DNA from: SZUA-22 sp963751695
GTDB lineage: Bacteria > Bacteroidota > Ignavibacteria > Ignavibacteriales > Melioribacteraceae
Assembly: GCA_963751695.1 (NCBI GenBank)
Contig: CAVVVP010000003.1
Location: 930,001-994,000 of the forward strand
DNA: 64,000 nucleotides
Direction of reading: 5' to 3'
Below, one piece after another: positions 54,640-63,200 of the stretch (within the stretch, counting starts at the first letter, position 1; each line of letters starts with the position of its first letter). The notes below the pieces were generated by a model. That model had not been told where the DNA came from, did no database searches, and was given only the letters and a program-made list of their open reading frames with translations. The position numbers were made by a program, and so were the translations under genes.

Positions 54640-56787
54640 TTAAACTAATTTTGATAAAATCGAATAAACATCTGCACCTAGGAATATGAATTCATCTACT
54701 CCATAACCTCTGTACTCATCTTCTTTTTCTTTTGGAAATCCAGCTAAAACAATTGTGAAGTTTGAACTATTTTCTTTTAATTTTTTAGCATACTCTGGAA
54801 CAACCTCAACATAGTTCTCATCTGTAGAACAGATTACTGAGATTGTTGCACCTGAATTTATCGTTTCTTTAACAGCTTGATCAATTGTATCAAACCCATT
54901 TGGATAAACAATATCAAAACCAGCAACCTCAAAGAAACCTCTTGAGAAATCAGCTCGAGCTTTAAATTGTTTTAATGATCCAAGTGTGGCTAAAAACACT
55001 TTTGGTTTTGACGCATTCCCTTCTTCCATTGCATTCATTTTTATTCTAATTTCTTCAAATGGTTCTGCAGCTCTTCTTGGTTCAATTGTTTTTACTTCGA
55101 TTGATTTTTTAGCCTTTGCCCTAAATGAATGTGTTATCTCACCCAATGTGGCACCCTCTAAAATAGCATCAGTGCTGATATCAATTATTGCTTCGCTTTT
55201 TTCATCGACAAGGGAATTCAGTTTTTCAATAATTAGACTATTTTTGGATTGTTCACCAGAAGCTCTAAATCTCTGTAAAAACTGAGTCCGTTGTGATTGG
55301 AGTTTCTTATTGTCAAAAATTTTCGGTTCAATTGGAGTTTCAGTTGGATTGGCGTACATATTAGTTCCAACTATAATTGATTTTCTTTTGGCAATCAACT
55401 TATTTCGAGTTTCATTTGTTTTTTCAAGAGAACTTTGAATTTTACCATTCCTTAATGATTGGATCATTCCACCGTTTTTTTCTATTTCTTGAAATTGTTT
55501 CCAAGCAGCTTGTGCTATTTCATTTGTTAATACCTCTACATAATACGATCCCCCAGCCGGATCTATAGGCCTTGAGAAATGAGATTCTTCGTTAAGAATG
55601 ATCTGAGTATTGCGAGCAATTCTTCTAGAAAAATCGTTCGGTAGAGAAAAAATCTCATCAAATGGTGAAACATATAAACTATTTATTCCACCCATTATTG
55701 CAGAGAAAGCTTCAGTTGTTGTTCTTAAAATATTTACATGAGGGTCAAATAAGGTTTTATTAAATGAAGATGTAGCTGCATGAATGTGAACATCAATACA
55801 ATTTTTGTCTACCTCATAAGCTTCCAATAGATTTTTCCATACAAGTTTAAAAGCTCGGAATTTTGAAAGTTCAGTAAAAAATGAAGTCCCAATTCCCATA
55901 GTGATCTTCATACTTTTTACAATATCATTTATACTGAGCCCAGCAGATAACATTTGTTTGATATATTCGTTTGCTGTTGCCAAAACAAACGAAAGCTCCT
56001 GAACAGAATTTGCACCACTATCTACATATACTAAACTGCTAACGTTTACAGTTTTAATATTTACCGCGTTTTTCTTAGCCCAAATAATTGCAGCAGCCAT
56101 TTGCTCAAATGTAAATTCTAATGGAACTGGTAGTTTACCCTCTGATACTAGGTATGCTATAGGATCCGCTTCAACTGAACCAGAAACATTTTTTATATCA
56201 ATGTTTTCCTTTTTGCAATATGCATTTAATAATGAGAGCAGCGCGATTGAAGAAAATCCAGCTTCTATAAAGGTTGGATATTTTTGAATATTTACACCAT
56301 TTAAGGCTCTTGATAAACTATGTAAACATGAAATTGAAACACCTGAGTTACCTACATCTGAAGTTTTTGCGTAATCAGCATCCAATCCAAGTTGAGTTGC
56401 TTTATCAACTGACATTAGAATTGCAGTTTGCCCTCTGTCTAAATCATTTTTCAGCGCGGAGTTAAATTCTTCTGGATCACCATAACTCATATTTTGCGAT
56501 ACCAGCCAGCTATCTTTGATGTATCCACTTGCTAGCGATCCTCGAATGTTATTGTTAGATGCTGGAAATTGATCTTTCAATTGAAGATCTTGGAGGTCAT
56601 CCTTCGTATAAATAGGCTTTAATTCAATTTCTTCTATTGTCTTGGTTTTAAGTTTTTCGTTGGGTAAGCCTTTAAGATCATTAGTTACTTTTTCTTTCCA
56701 CTCCTCTATAGCGGGGATAGGAAAATCATCTAAGAGGGAAAATTTTTGTGGGAGTTCTTTCCCTTTAATCTTCTTTTCAGCAGCCAT
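54640..56787 (-). CDS. mutA: methylmalonyl-CoA mutase small subunit
   Basis: 715 residues, non-catalytic partner of MutB. The barrel is complete, with NNIRGSLASGYIKDSWLVSQ, GGINSLYVSPFDEIFSLPNDFSRRIARNTQIIL and RPIDPAGGSYYVEVLTNEIA. The C-terminal flavodoxin-like domain lacks the DxHxxG motif (it reads GSLKQFKARADFSRGF), as expected of a MutA subunit. First gene of the mutA-mutB unit. On the minus strand TAGTTTTG at 56821-56828, 33 bases upstream, fits a TAnnTTTG -7 box. Confidence 0.95.
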   Translation of the reverse strand: MAAEKKIKGKELPQKFSLLDDFPIPAIEEWKEKVTNDLKGLPNEKLKTKTIEEIELKPIYTKDDLQDLQLKDQFPASNNNIRGSLASGYIKDSWLVSQNMSYGDPEEFNSALKNDLDRGQTAILMSVDKATQLGLDADYAKTSDVGNSGVSISCLHSLSRALNGVNIQKYPTFIEAGFSSIALLSLLNAYCKKENIDIKNVSGSVEADPIAYLVSEGKLPVPLEFTFEQMAAAIIWAKKNAVNIKTVNVSSLVYVDSGANSVQELSFVLATANEYIKQMLSAGLSINDIVKSMKITMGIGTSFFTELSKFRAFKLVWKNLLEAYEVDKNCIDVHIHAATSSFNKTLFDPHVNILRTTTEAFSAIMGGINSLYVSPFDEIFSLPNDFSRRIARNTQIILNEESHFSRPIDPAGGSYYVEVLTNEIAQAAWKQFQEIEKNGGMIQSLRNGKIQSSLEKTNETRNKLIAKRKSIIVGTNMYANPTETPIEPKIFDNKKLQSQRTQFLQRFRASGEQSKNSLIIEKLNSLVDEKSEAIIDISTDAILEGATLGEITHSFRAKAKKSIEVKTIEPRRAAEPFEEIRIKMNAMEEGNASKPKVFLATLGSLKQFKARADFSRGFFEVAGFDIVYPNGFDTIDQAVKETINSGATISVICSTDENYVEVVPEYAKKLKENSSNFTIVLAGFPKEKEDEYRGYGVDEFIFLGADVYSILSKLV

Positions 56788-56820
56788 AAATTTGCCTTAA
56801 TATCTTTATAAATTAAAAAT

Positions 56821-56828
56821 CAAAACTA
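56821..56828 (-). promoter_or_regulatory. candidate -7 element of the mutAB operon
   Basis: Minus-strand TAGTTTTG fits TAnnTTTG, 33 bases before the mutA ATG, in the 185-base gap after the BtpA gene. No convincing -33 element was seen. No cobalamin riboswitch features were recognised in this leader. Confidence 0.3.
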
Positions 56829-56972
56829 AGAAAATTAGAGGCATATACATAATAGTTTGATAAAAAACGATTGAGGCTATAATCTATTGGATATTTTAAA
56901 GCTTTAAGCGACTATTTTAGTAAATACTACAATTTTTTAAGTGTTTCAATTTTTTGTATTAACTTTGCGACA

Positions 56973-57725
56973 CTAATTTTGTCCACTGCTATTCTTCCAA
57001 TCTCCATTATCTTTAAAGTGAGATCCAACAATGAATGAATCAGCTAAGTTGAAATACCTTTCAATATTATCGATTGTAATTCCAGATCCAATTAATATTG
57101 GAAGCTTTGAATTATTTCTTATTTCTTTTAGCTCGTCGAGTGCTGGTTCGATGCCTGTGCTTTGTCCGGTTACGATTAAACCATCACTTTGAAAAAACTC
57201 CGCTGCCTTCGCTGTTTCACTTATAGAATAATCTGAGGTGATTGAGTGCGAACTATGTTTCTTCTTTATGTCGGTAAGAATTAATATATTTTTAGCTTCG
57301 ATGTTTTTTCTGAATCTTAATAGTTCGCCAGCATCAGAATCAAAAGTCCCTTCGTCTCCAATATGAGAAAACACAAAACCTTCGGCGCGGATAAACTGTA
57401 AATCAGCAGCAAGTGCCACGGAAAGAGCTTCTTTGTTTGCACCGGCAAGGATTTGAATTCCCATCGGTAATTCGATTCTCATTTTAATCTCATTTGCTAT
57501 TACAGCCATCACAGAAATAATCTCTGGGCCAACATTTCTTTTCAGATAAGGGACATCATGCATGTTTTCGATCATGATAGCATCAATTCCAGAATCTTGA
57601 TAAATTTCTGCCTCTTCGATAGCAGTATCAATCACAGATTTCAAGTTGCCACTATAATTAGGTGTACCAGGCAGGGGATGGATATGTATCATTCCAATTA
57701 CAGATTTATTAAAAAGTTTTTTCAT
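56973..57725 (-). CDS. BtpA/SgcQ-family TIM-barrel protein
   Basis: About 250 residues from ATG 57725 (MKKLFNKSVIGMIHIHPLPG); an upstream ATG at 57740 is also possible. Signatures are GMIHIHPLPGTPNY, DGIDAIMIENMHDVPYL, GIQILAGANKEALSVA, FIRAEGFVFSHIGDEGTFDSDAGELLRFRK and GSGITIDNIERYF. BtpA stabilises photosystem I in cyanobacteria, but relatives in heterotrophs (SgcQ) are linked to sugar or nucleoside metabolism, so function is open. The start overlaps the 3' end of the MATE transporter gene by at least 17 bases. Confidence 0.85.
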   Translation of the reverse strand: MKKLFNKSVIGMIHIHPLPGTPNYSGNLKSVIDTAIEEAEIYQDSGIDAIMIENMHDVPYLKRNVGPEIISVMAVIANEIKMRIELPMGIQILAGANKEALSVALAADLQFIRAEGFVFSHIGDEGTFDSDAGELLRFRKNIEAKNILILTDIKKKHSSHSITSDYSISETAKAAEFFQSDGLIVTGQSTGIEPALDELKEIRNNSKLPILIGSGITIDNIERYFNLADSFIVGSHFKDNGDWKNSSGQN

Positions 57726-59070
57726 TTTGAACCTCATCAAAATTTGTTGTCTTCAGAAATTTCTGAAATCTTTTTATGAAAAATATCGCTGCTAATGATA
57801 ATCCAACAATAAAACTTATCCAAACTCCAACTACTCCAAAATCTAATACAAACCCCAATATATAAGCTACTGGAAGTCCAATTAACCAATAAGCAATAAA
57901 AGCAATAAGCATGGGAGCTTTTAGATCCGTTAAACCTCTTAGGATTCCAATTCCCACAACTTGGAGTCCATCAACGACCTGAAAAAGTGCTGCAATGATT
58001 ATCAGTGATGCTGCAATTTCAATAACCTCAGCATCATCAATATACAAAGTCGGCAAAAAATTCTTTAAGAAGATGAACATTAGACCAAATGTTCCCATAA
58101 TCACAGCAACTATGACTAAAGCAGAATAACCAGCATTTTTGATCCCATTCATATCCTTTTTACCTAAATAATTGCCAATACGAATTGTCGATGCAATTGA
58201 GAGTCCCAAAGCGACCATAAAAGTTATGGATGCCAAGTTGATAGCAATTTGGTGTGCAGCCAGTTCGCTAGCACCGATCCACCCTATCATAACAGCTGCA
58301 AATGCAAATCCACCAACTTCAAAAAACATTTGAAATCCGCCTGGAATTCCGAGATCAATAATCTTTTTGATAACACGCCAGTTTATACTTTTGAATTTTA
58401 AACTTGGATCATATTGCTTTAGTTCTTTGGAGTATCTCACATAGAAATAGATTACGAACGCAATAAAAATTCTTGTTGTTAGTGTAGCAAAACCAGCCCC
58501 ATCTAAACCCAGCTTTGGCATTCCAAGATTTCCAAAAATAAAAATCCAATTACCAAATACATTTATGATATTTGCAACAATAAGAATCACCATTGGAGGT
58601 TTTGTAAAAGACAATCCTTCCACAAATTGTTTGTAAGATTGAAACATCATAAATGGAATTATTGAGAAACTTAAAATTTTTAGATATGATTCTGCTAAAA
58701 CTGCGACTTCTTCTGGTTGGTTGAGAAAGTTGATTAAGTCCGCCAGAAAGTAAACTACACCCACAAGAAGAATTGAAAAGATTAGATTTATAAGCAGACC
58801 TTGTCTGAGTATTATACCACACTCCTCATGGTTTCCCGATCCCTTTGCTATTGCAACAAGTGGGGTTAGCGCAACACTCATTCCAATGCCCAATACAATA
58901 ATTAACAAAATCAAACCATTTACCAGAGATGCAGCAGCAAGAGGAACTGCCCCCAACTGACCAACCATTAAACTGTCAACAACTCCGAGCATCATGTGAC
59001 CAAGTTGACCAATGATGACTGGATAAGCTAATTTTAAGGTTTCATTAATGTGGATTCTTAGATCTGTCAT
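57709..59070 (-). CDS. MATE-family efflux transporter
   Basis: 453 residues with about 12 transmembrane helices in two six-helix repeats. The MatE opening ETLKLAYPVIIGQLGHMMLGVVDSLMVGQLGAVPLAAASLVNG and the second-half GIPGGFQMFFEVGGFAFAAVMIGWIGASELAAHQIAINL with LGLSIASTIRIGNYLG match NorM-type Na+/H+ drug antiporters. It is upstream of and overlaps the BtpA gene. Confidence 0.93.
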   Translation of the reverse strand: MTDLRIHINETLKLAYPVIIGQLGHMMLGVVDSLMVGQLGAVPLAAASLVNGLILLIIVLGIGMSVALTPLVAIAKGSGNHEECGIILRQGLLINLIFSILLVGVVYFLADLINFLNQPEEVAVLAESYLKILSFSIIPFMMFQSYKQFVEGLSFTKPPMVILIVANIINVFGNWIFIFGNLGMPKLGLDGAGFATLTTRIFIAFVIYFYVRYSKELKQYDPSLKFKSINWRVIKKIIDLGIPGGFQMFFEVGGFAFAAVMIGWIGASELAAHQIAINLASITFMVALGLSIASTIRIGNYLGKKDMNGIKNAGYSALVIVAVIMGTFGLMFIFLKNFLPTLYIDDAEVIEIAASLIIIAALFQVVDGLQVVGIGILRGLTDLKAPMLIAFIAYWLIGLPVAYILGFVLDFGVVGVWISFIVGLSLAAIFFIKRFQKFLKTTNFDEVQNEKTF

Positions 59071-59131
59071 TAAAAGAATTTAGCCAAAATCTTTACTGTA
59101 ATAAAAACAATTAAACATAAAATAGTAAATT

Positions 59132-60361
59132 CTATTCAATTTTCTTTAACCTTAAACATGGGAAAGAAAGCAAGATAGTAAAGCTCATTATGGATATGGC
59201 AAAACCAACCCCTACAAAATCTGCAAGTAAACCTATCGCCATTACAAATAAAGCGCTGAAAAGTGAGGCCAGTTGTGAAGAAACTGATATTATACTTGCA
59301 TTTACTTTATCATCGCTTTTCTCAGTTATCAATGCAACTCCCGAAGGTTTACGCGTATTTTCGATAAACAAGACTGCTATAAAAAGCAAAATCACAAATA
59401 CACTTGGTAAGAATTCCATCAACAAACCACTTACCATTCCGACAAACACACCGATTATAAGAGTAATATTTTGAAAAACACTTAGTGATGAAAAAAGATT
59501 AGAGATTTCAGCAGATTTTCTTGATGCGAAAGAATTACTCAGAAAAATAAAGAAATAGATCAGCCCAAGGAATAAGCCGACTTTCTGATTGTTTGTTAAA
59601 AATAGAAGAATTGGAAGTTGAATAATCAGTGATTTTAAAAATGGTTGTATAAAATCTTTAATGCTTTTATAATAACCTGAATAAATCGAAACATTAACAA
59701 GAATTCTTACTAGTTCGACTCTTTTAATTATATCCCAAAAAGAAGTTATTGTTTCTTTTAGACTTTCTGAGATCGCAACTGATTTTCTATCGACCTCATC
59801 CAAGTATTTTGGATAAGTCAACACATTGACAAAGTCGATTAAGTAGGGAAGAATTGAAAAAAGAAAAATTATATCGATTTTCTGATAATAAAAAACAAGA
59901 ATTCCTCCTAAAAGACTTGATATTGCACTTCCAATCTGAGACCATGAGCGTGTATGACCATAATACTTCACTTTATATTCGAGTTGGTTTGTATGTTTCA
60001 AATATTCAATAATCATTGCTTTATTCACACCAGTTCGAATTGCATCGCCCAAAGCATACATCAACATTCCCAGAATGAAAATTGTGAAAAGTGAACCAAA
60101 GTAAAAGACTAAAAATGCAACTATATAGACTAAGAAGGAGAAAGCAAGAGTTTTTCTTCTGCCAAATGTATCGGCAAAAATACCAGAGGGAATTTCAAAT
60201 ATGTTTATTGAAATCTCTCTTATGGCGTAGAGAACTCCGATTTCAAAAAATGTTAGATCTTTACTAAGAAAAAATAGAATTAAAAAAGGATCGAAAAAAC
60301 GGAGATTTTTTAGAAAACCATAAAGACAGAATTTGTAATATTGTTTATCCTTCTTAATAAT
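59132..60361 (-). CDS. MFS transporter, no standard start codon for the full-length protein
   Basis: The frame is open from a stop at 60371-60373 to 59132. The first ATG (60067) would remove about three of the usual early transmembrane segments. Upstream sequence encodes KKDKQYYKFCLYGFLKNLRF, then SKDLTFFEIGVLYAIREISINIFEIPSGIFADTFGRRKTLAF, a complete MFS N-terminus with the loop-2-3 DxFGRRK motif. No ATG, GTG or TTG precedes it in frame; the best start is ATT near 60361 (about 410 residues). The remainder holds about eight more helices. Substrate unknown. Confidence 0.78.
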   Translation of the reverse strand: MIKKDKQYYKFCLYGFLKNLRFFDPFLILFFLSKDLTFFEIGVLYAIREISINIFEIPSGIFADTFGRRKTLAFSFLVYIVAFLVFYFGSLFTIFILGMLMYALGDAIRTGVNKAMIIEYLKHTNQLEYKVKYYGHTRSWSQIGSAISSLLGGILVFYYQKIDIIFLFSILPYLIDFVNVLTYPKYLDEVDRKSVAISESLKETITSFWDIIKRVELVRILVNVSIYSGYYKSIKDFIQPFLKSLIIQLPILLFLTNNQKVGLFLGLIYFFIFLSNSFASRKSAEISNLFSSLSVFQNITLIIGVFVGMVSGLLMEFLPSVFVILLFIAVLFIENTRKPSGVALITEKSDDKVNASIISVSSQLASLFSALFVMAIGLLADFVGVGFAISIMSFTILLSFPCLRLKKIE

Positions 60362-60560
60362 CTGCTCGGTTTATAATCTGTAGAAAAATATTGCTATTTA
60401 TGATTTAGAAAATATAATAATAATTGGAGAATATGTAAAAATATTCAGTCTAATAAACTCCGATAATTATAGGCACGGGATTTGATAAATATATGTGATT
60501 TCAAACAGAATGGAAGTTAATCTTGTGAATTTAACAGTAATTTAAGAGAAGGGAATAAAC

Positions 60561-61169
60561 ATGGCAAACGCAAATGAACAAAAATCGGAACTTGAGAGTT
60601 TAGTAAACTCCATTGGTTCAAAAGTAAGCGAATATTTAAGTTCGTTGAAACAATCCAGTACTGAAGAGATCATGGGCGGCTCCATTCCAGAAGCTCAGAA
60701 ATTACTAAACAAAATTCTTCCAGTTGAAGAAGGATATCAGAAATTAATATCTTGTCATTCAGAACTTTTAAAAATCCTAAATGATGACAGTTCAGTTTCT
60801 GCTAAAAAAAGCAATAAAAGTGAAGAAAAAAATGAAAAAGAAGCAGAACTTGAAAAAATTGATTTATCTGACATGGAATTTACACCAAGTAGTCTTTACA
60901 GAGTTAGTATTCTAAAAGCTCTAATTTATCTGGGCGGGAGCGCAAAACTTACTGAAGTTGCTTCTTTTATTGAGAAAGAGATGAAAGGAAAGTTCAAACC
61001 CGCAGATAATGAAAAAGGCACAAATGGATTTAGCAAGCTCTGGATCGAAATGGTAAATACTGAAAAAGATAATATGATCACAGAAGGTTTGATAAATGAA
61101 GATAAAGAAGAGAACCAATGGGAAATTGTACAGGAAGGGATTGACTTTTTAGCCCAAAATTCAAATTAA
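60561..61169 (+). CDS. two-domain protein: paralogous N-terminal helical domain plus C-terminal winged helix-like domain
   Basis: 202 residues. Residues 1-70 align with the 81-residue protein at 23026 (EYLSSLKQSSTEEIMGGSIPEAQKLLNK). A Lys/Glu/Ser-rich linker (about 78-97, KSNKSEEKNEKEAELEK) leads to residues 105-202, which fit a winged-helix fold of the Mrr N-terminal type (SSLYRVSILKALIYLGGSAKLTEVASFIEKEM, WEIVQEGIDFLAQN). No catalytic motif is seen, suggesting DNA or protein binding. An AGAGAAGGGAA sequence upstream is a good SD. A terminator follows. Confidence 0.7.
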   Translation: MANANEQKSELESLVNSIGSKVSEYLSSLKQSSTEEIMGGSIPEAQKLLNKILPVEEGYQKLISCHSELLKILNDDSSVSAKKSNKSEEKNEKEAELEKIDLSDMEFTPSSLYRVSILKALIYLGGSAKLTEVASFIEKEMKGKFKPADNEKGTNGFSKLWIEMVNTEKDNMITEGLINEDKEENQWEIVQEGIDFLAQNSN

Positions 61170-61243
61170 TTAAACTGAATTTGTAAAAGAAATATTGTAA
61201 AACTTCTTAAATCTTACCGGAAAAAATTACTGAAATTTGGAAG

Positions 61244-61271
61244 TTTGAGGGCTCAAAGCTCTCAAATTTTT
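61244..61271 (+). terminator. Rho-independent terminator after the winged-helix gene
   Basis: TTTGAGGGC, loop TCAAA, GCTCTCAAA (9-bp stem with one G-T pair), followed by TTTTT. It also covers the 3' end of the convergent gene at 61270. Confidence 0.75.
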
Positions 61272-61701
61272 AATCAAGTTTGAAGACAACTGCAGAACCG
61301 TTTATTGAGATAAACGTCAATTTATTCTTAATCTTTTGATTGCCACTCTTAAAAATTATATCTAAACTTTGTAGTTGTTGCCCATTAGATTTTCTATTTC
61401 TATATGAACCGAAATCATAGGAATCACTTATTTCTATCATTGCCTTTAATCTATTGCAAAGGCGTTTTACTTCTCCTGCTTCGCTTGAGTTTGTGAATTT
61501 ATAGGTATCTTTATACAATCTAGATTCATCTGATCCATGATAAGCAAGTAGACTAGAGGCAGAAGAATAATTCTCTTTTTCACAAAGACTGAACAGTTTA
61601 TTTGCAACTTCTTTTGCAGTTTCTTCACTTACTTGAGCAAATGAACTATTTAACCCAAAAACAAAAAGGAAGATTCCAAAAATACTTATTAACTTTTTCA
61701 T
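61270..61701 (-). CDS. small secreted protein of unknown function
   Basis: 143 residues with a signal peptide (MKKLISIFGIFLFVFGLNSSFAQ). The mature part starts helical (SEETAKEVANKLFSLCEKENY) and ends in beta strands (LDIIFKSGNQKIKNKLTFISINGSAVVFKLD), resembling small NTF2-like/DUF4019-type periplasmic proteins. No catalytic residues can be named. It lies 29 bases downstream of the AMP nucleosidase gene on the same strand. Confidence 0.7.
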   Translation of the reverse strand: MKKLISIFGIFLFVFGLNSSFAQVSEETAKEVANKLFSLCEKENYSSASSLLAYHGSDESRLYKDTYKFTNSSEAGEVKRLCNRLKAMIEISDSYDFGSYRNRKSNGQQLQSLDIIFKSGNQKIKNKLTFISINGSAVVFKLD

Positions 61702-61730
61702 AATAATTTAAAGATTATTTATAATATTGT

Positions 61731-62504
61731 TTAATACCTAAAGTGCTTAATTTGTTCCCCCTTTGATCCAATTTCTGTCATGGCCTCAATCCCAAGATCA
61801 AGATGTGTATCGACAAATTGGTTTGTAACTTTATTATCTGATTCTTCTGTTTTTACACCCTCAGGCTCCATTGGAAGATCGGTAACTAACAAAAGAGCAC
61901 CACGGTCTATCTGATTTGCATATCCAACAATGAATATAGTTGCTGTTTCCATATCTATACCAATCGCACCGATTTTTCTTAAGTAGTCCTTAAATTCAAT
62001 GTCCCACTCCCATAATCTTCTGTTCGTTGTATAAACTACGCCGGTACGATATTCAAAACCGCGTTCAATGATTTTATCTGAAACAAACTTATGAAGCTTA
62101 AAAGATGGTAGAGCTGGAACTTCAGGAGGCATATAATCCTTACCAGTTCCTTCACCCCTAATCGCAGCAATCGGAAGAATAAAATGTCCTAGCTCAGTAG
62201 ACTTCTTTAATCCACCACATTTGCCCAAAAAAAGGACTCCTTTAGGTTGTCTTGCAATCAAAAGATCCATTATCGTTGCTGCGTTTGGAGAACCCATTCC
62301 ATAGTTGATAATTGAAAGACCGACACTGTTTGTTGCAGTTTGCATTGGTCTCTCAAGTCCTTGAACATCACAACCGAATTTGTCAGCAAATCTGGTTACA
62401 TAGTCTTTAAAGTTGGTGATGAGTAAATAATCACCAAATTCGTCTATTTTTGTTCCAGAATATCTTGGGAGCCAATTTTTTGCTATTTCAAGTTTTGAGA
62501 TCAT
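61731..62504 (-). CDS. amn: AMP nucleosidase
   Basis: 257 residues, the short Bacteroidota-type form with only the nucleoside phosphorylase-like domain. Signatures are VGLSIINYGMGSPNAATIMDLL, VLFLGKCGGLKKSTELGHFILPIAAIRGEGTG and GAIGIDMETATIFIVGY (nucleobase-ribose pocket). It splits AMP to adenine and ribose 5-phosphate and would feed purine base supply. The start overlaps the PAP2 gene by 4 bases (ATGA), so the pair is translationally coupled. Confidence 0.88.
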   Translation of the reverse strand: MISKLEIAKNWLPRYSGTKIDEFGDYLLITNFKDYVTRFADKFGCDVQGLERPMQTATNSVGLSIINYGMGSPNAATIMDLLIARQPKGVLFLGKCGGLKKSTELGHFILPIAAIRGEGTGKDYMPPEVPALPSFKLHKFVSDKIIERGFEYRTGVVYTTNRRLWEWDIEFKDYLRKIGAIGIDMETATIFIVGYANQIDRGALLLVTDLPMEPEGVKTEESDNKVTNQFVDTHLDLGIEAMTEIGSKGEQIKHFRY

Positions 62505-63070
62505 TCATTCACCGTTTTTGCTCTTTTAAGTAAAATTTCATCAATTTTCAGAGCACCAATTGCCATGTAATGGCCAATTATCATACCAATAATTGCTCCC
62601 ACAAAAATATCTGAAAAATAATGTACTCCGACAATCGGACGAGACAGAGCCATTACTGCGGCAATTATTATCAAAGCTATCTTATACTTCGGAAATAATT
62701 TACTAAAAAAAAAGGCGGCTGCAAAATTATTTACGGCATGAGATGATGGCATAGAATATGATTTAGAACAACCAATAAGCAGATTTACATCAGATAAAGC
62801 ATTGCATGGTCTGATTCTTTCAAAAAGTTGTTTGAGTATTTGACTGCTGAATTGGTCTGAAATAGTTATTACTAATATTATGCCGATTGCTGATATTCTA
62901 CCAATTCTTCCACCTTTGATTATCAGAATCAGCCAAAAGATGATGTAAACTAGGTACCAACTTTTTACGTTTGTAATGTAAGGAAAGAAATTATCGAAAA
63001 AAGGGTTTGATATTGATACATTTAGAAAATAAAAAATAGAGACATCTATATTGCACAAAAAATCAGCCAT
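62501..63070 (-). CDS. PAP2-superfamily membrane phosphatase
   Basis: 189 residues, about six transmembrane helices. The three phosphatase motifs are present: KQLFERIRP, SYSMPSSHAVN, and SRPIVGVHYFSD. It likely dephosphorylates undecaprenyl diphosphate or another lipid phosphate on the outer face of the inner membrane. It is coupled to amn by a 4-base overlap. Confidence 0.88.
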   Translation of the reverse strand: MADFLCNIDVSIFYFLNVSISNPFFDNFFPYITNVKSWYLVYIIFWLILIIKGGRIGRISAIGIILVITISDQFSSQILKQLFERIRPCNALSDVNLLIGCSKSYSMPSSHAVNNFAAAFFFSKLFPKYKIALIIIAAVMALSRPIVGVHYFSDIFVGAIIGMIIGHYMAIGALKIDEILLKRAKTVNE

Positions 63071-63200
63071 AAACTTAATTTTCTTAAAATATTATGCTAA
63101 AAATGGTTAATATTGCACTTTACAATTATAGAACAAATAGAACTAAATATAACAATTTTATTCTTATTGTTAACACATTTATGCTGCCGATTCAAACGAT

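Noticed and set aside
56788..56972. Cobalamin riboswitch before the B12-dependent mutase genes
   Set aside because: The leader is AT-rich and shows no conserved B12-box sequence or GC-rich stems.
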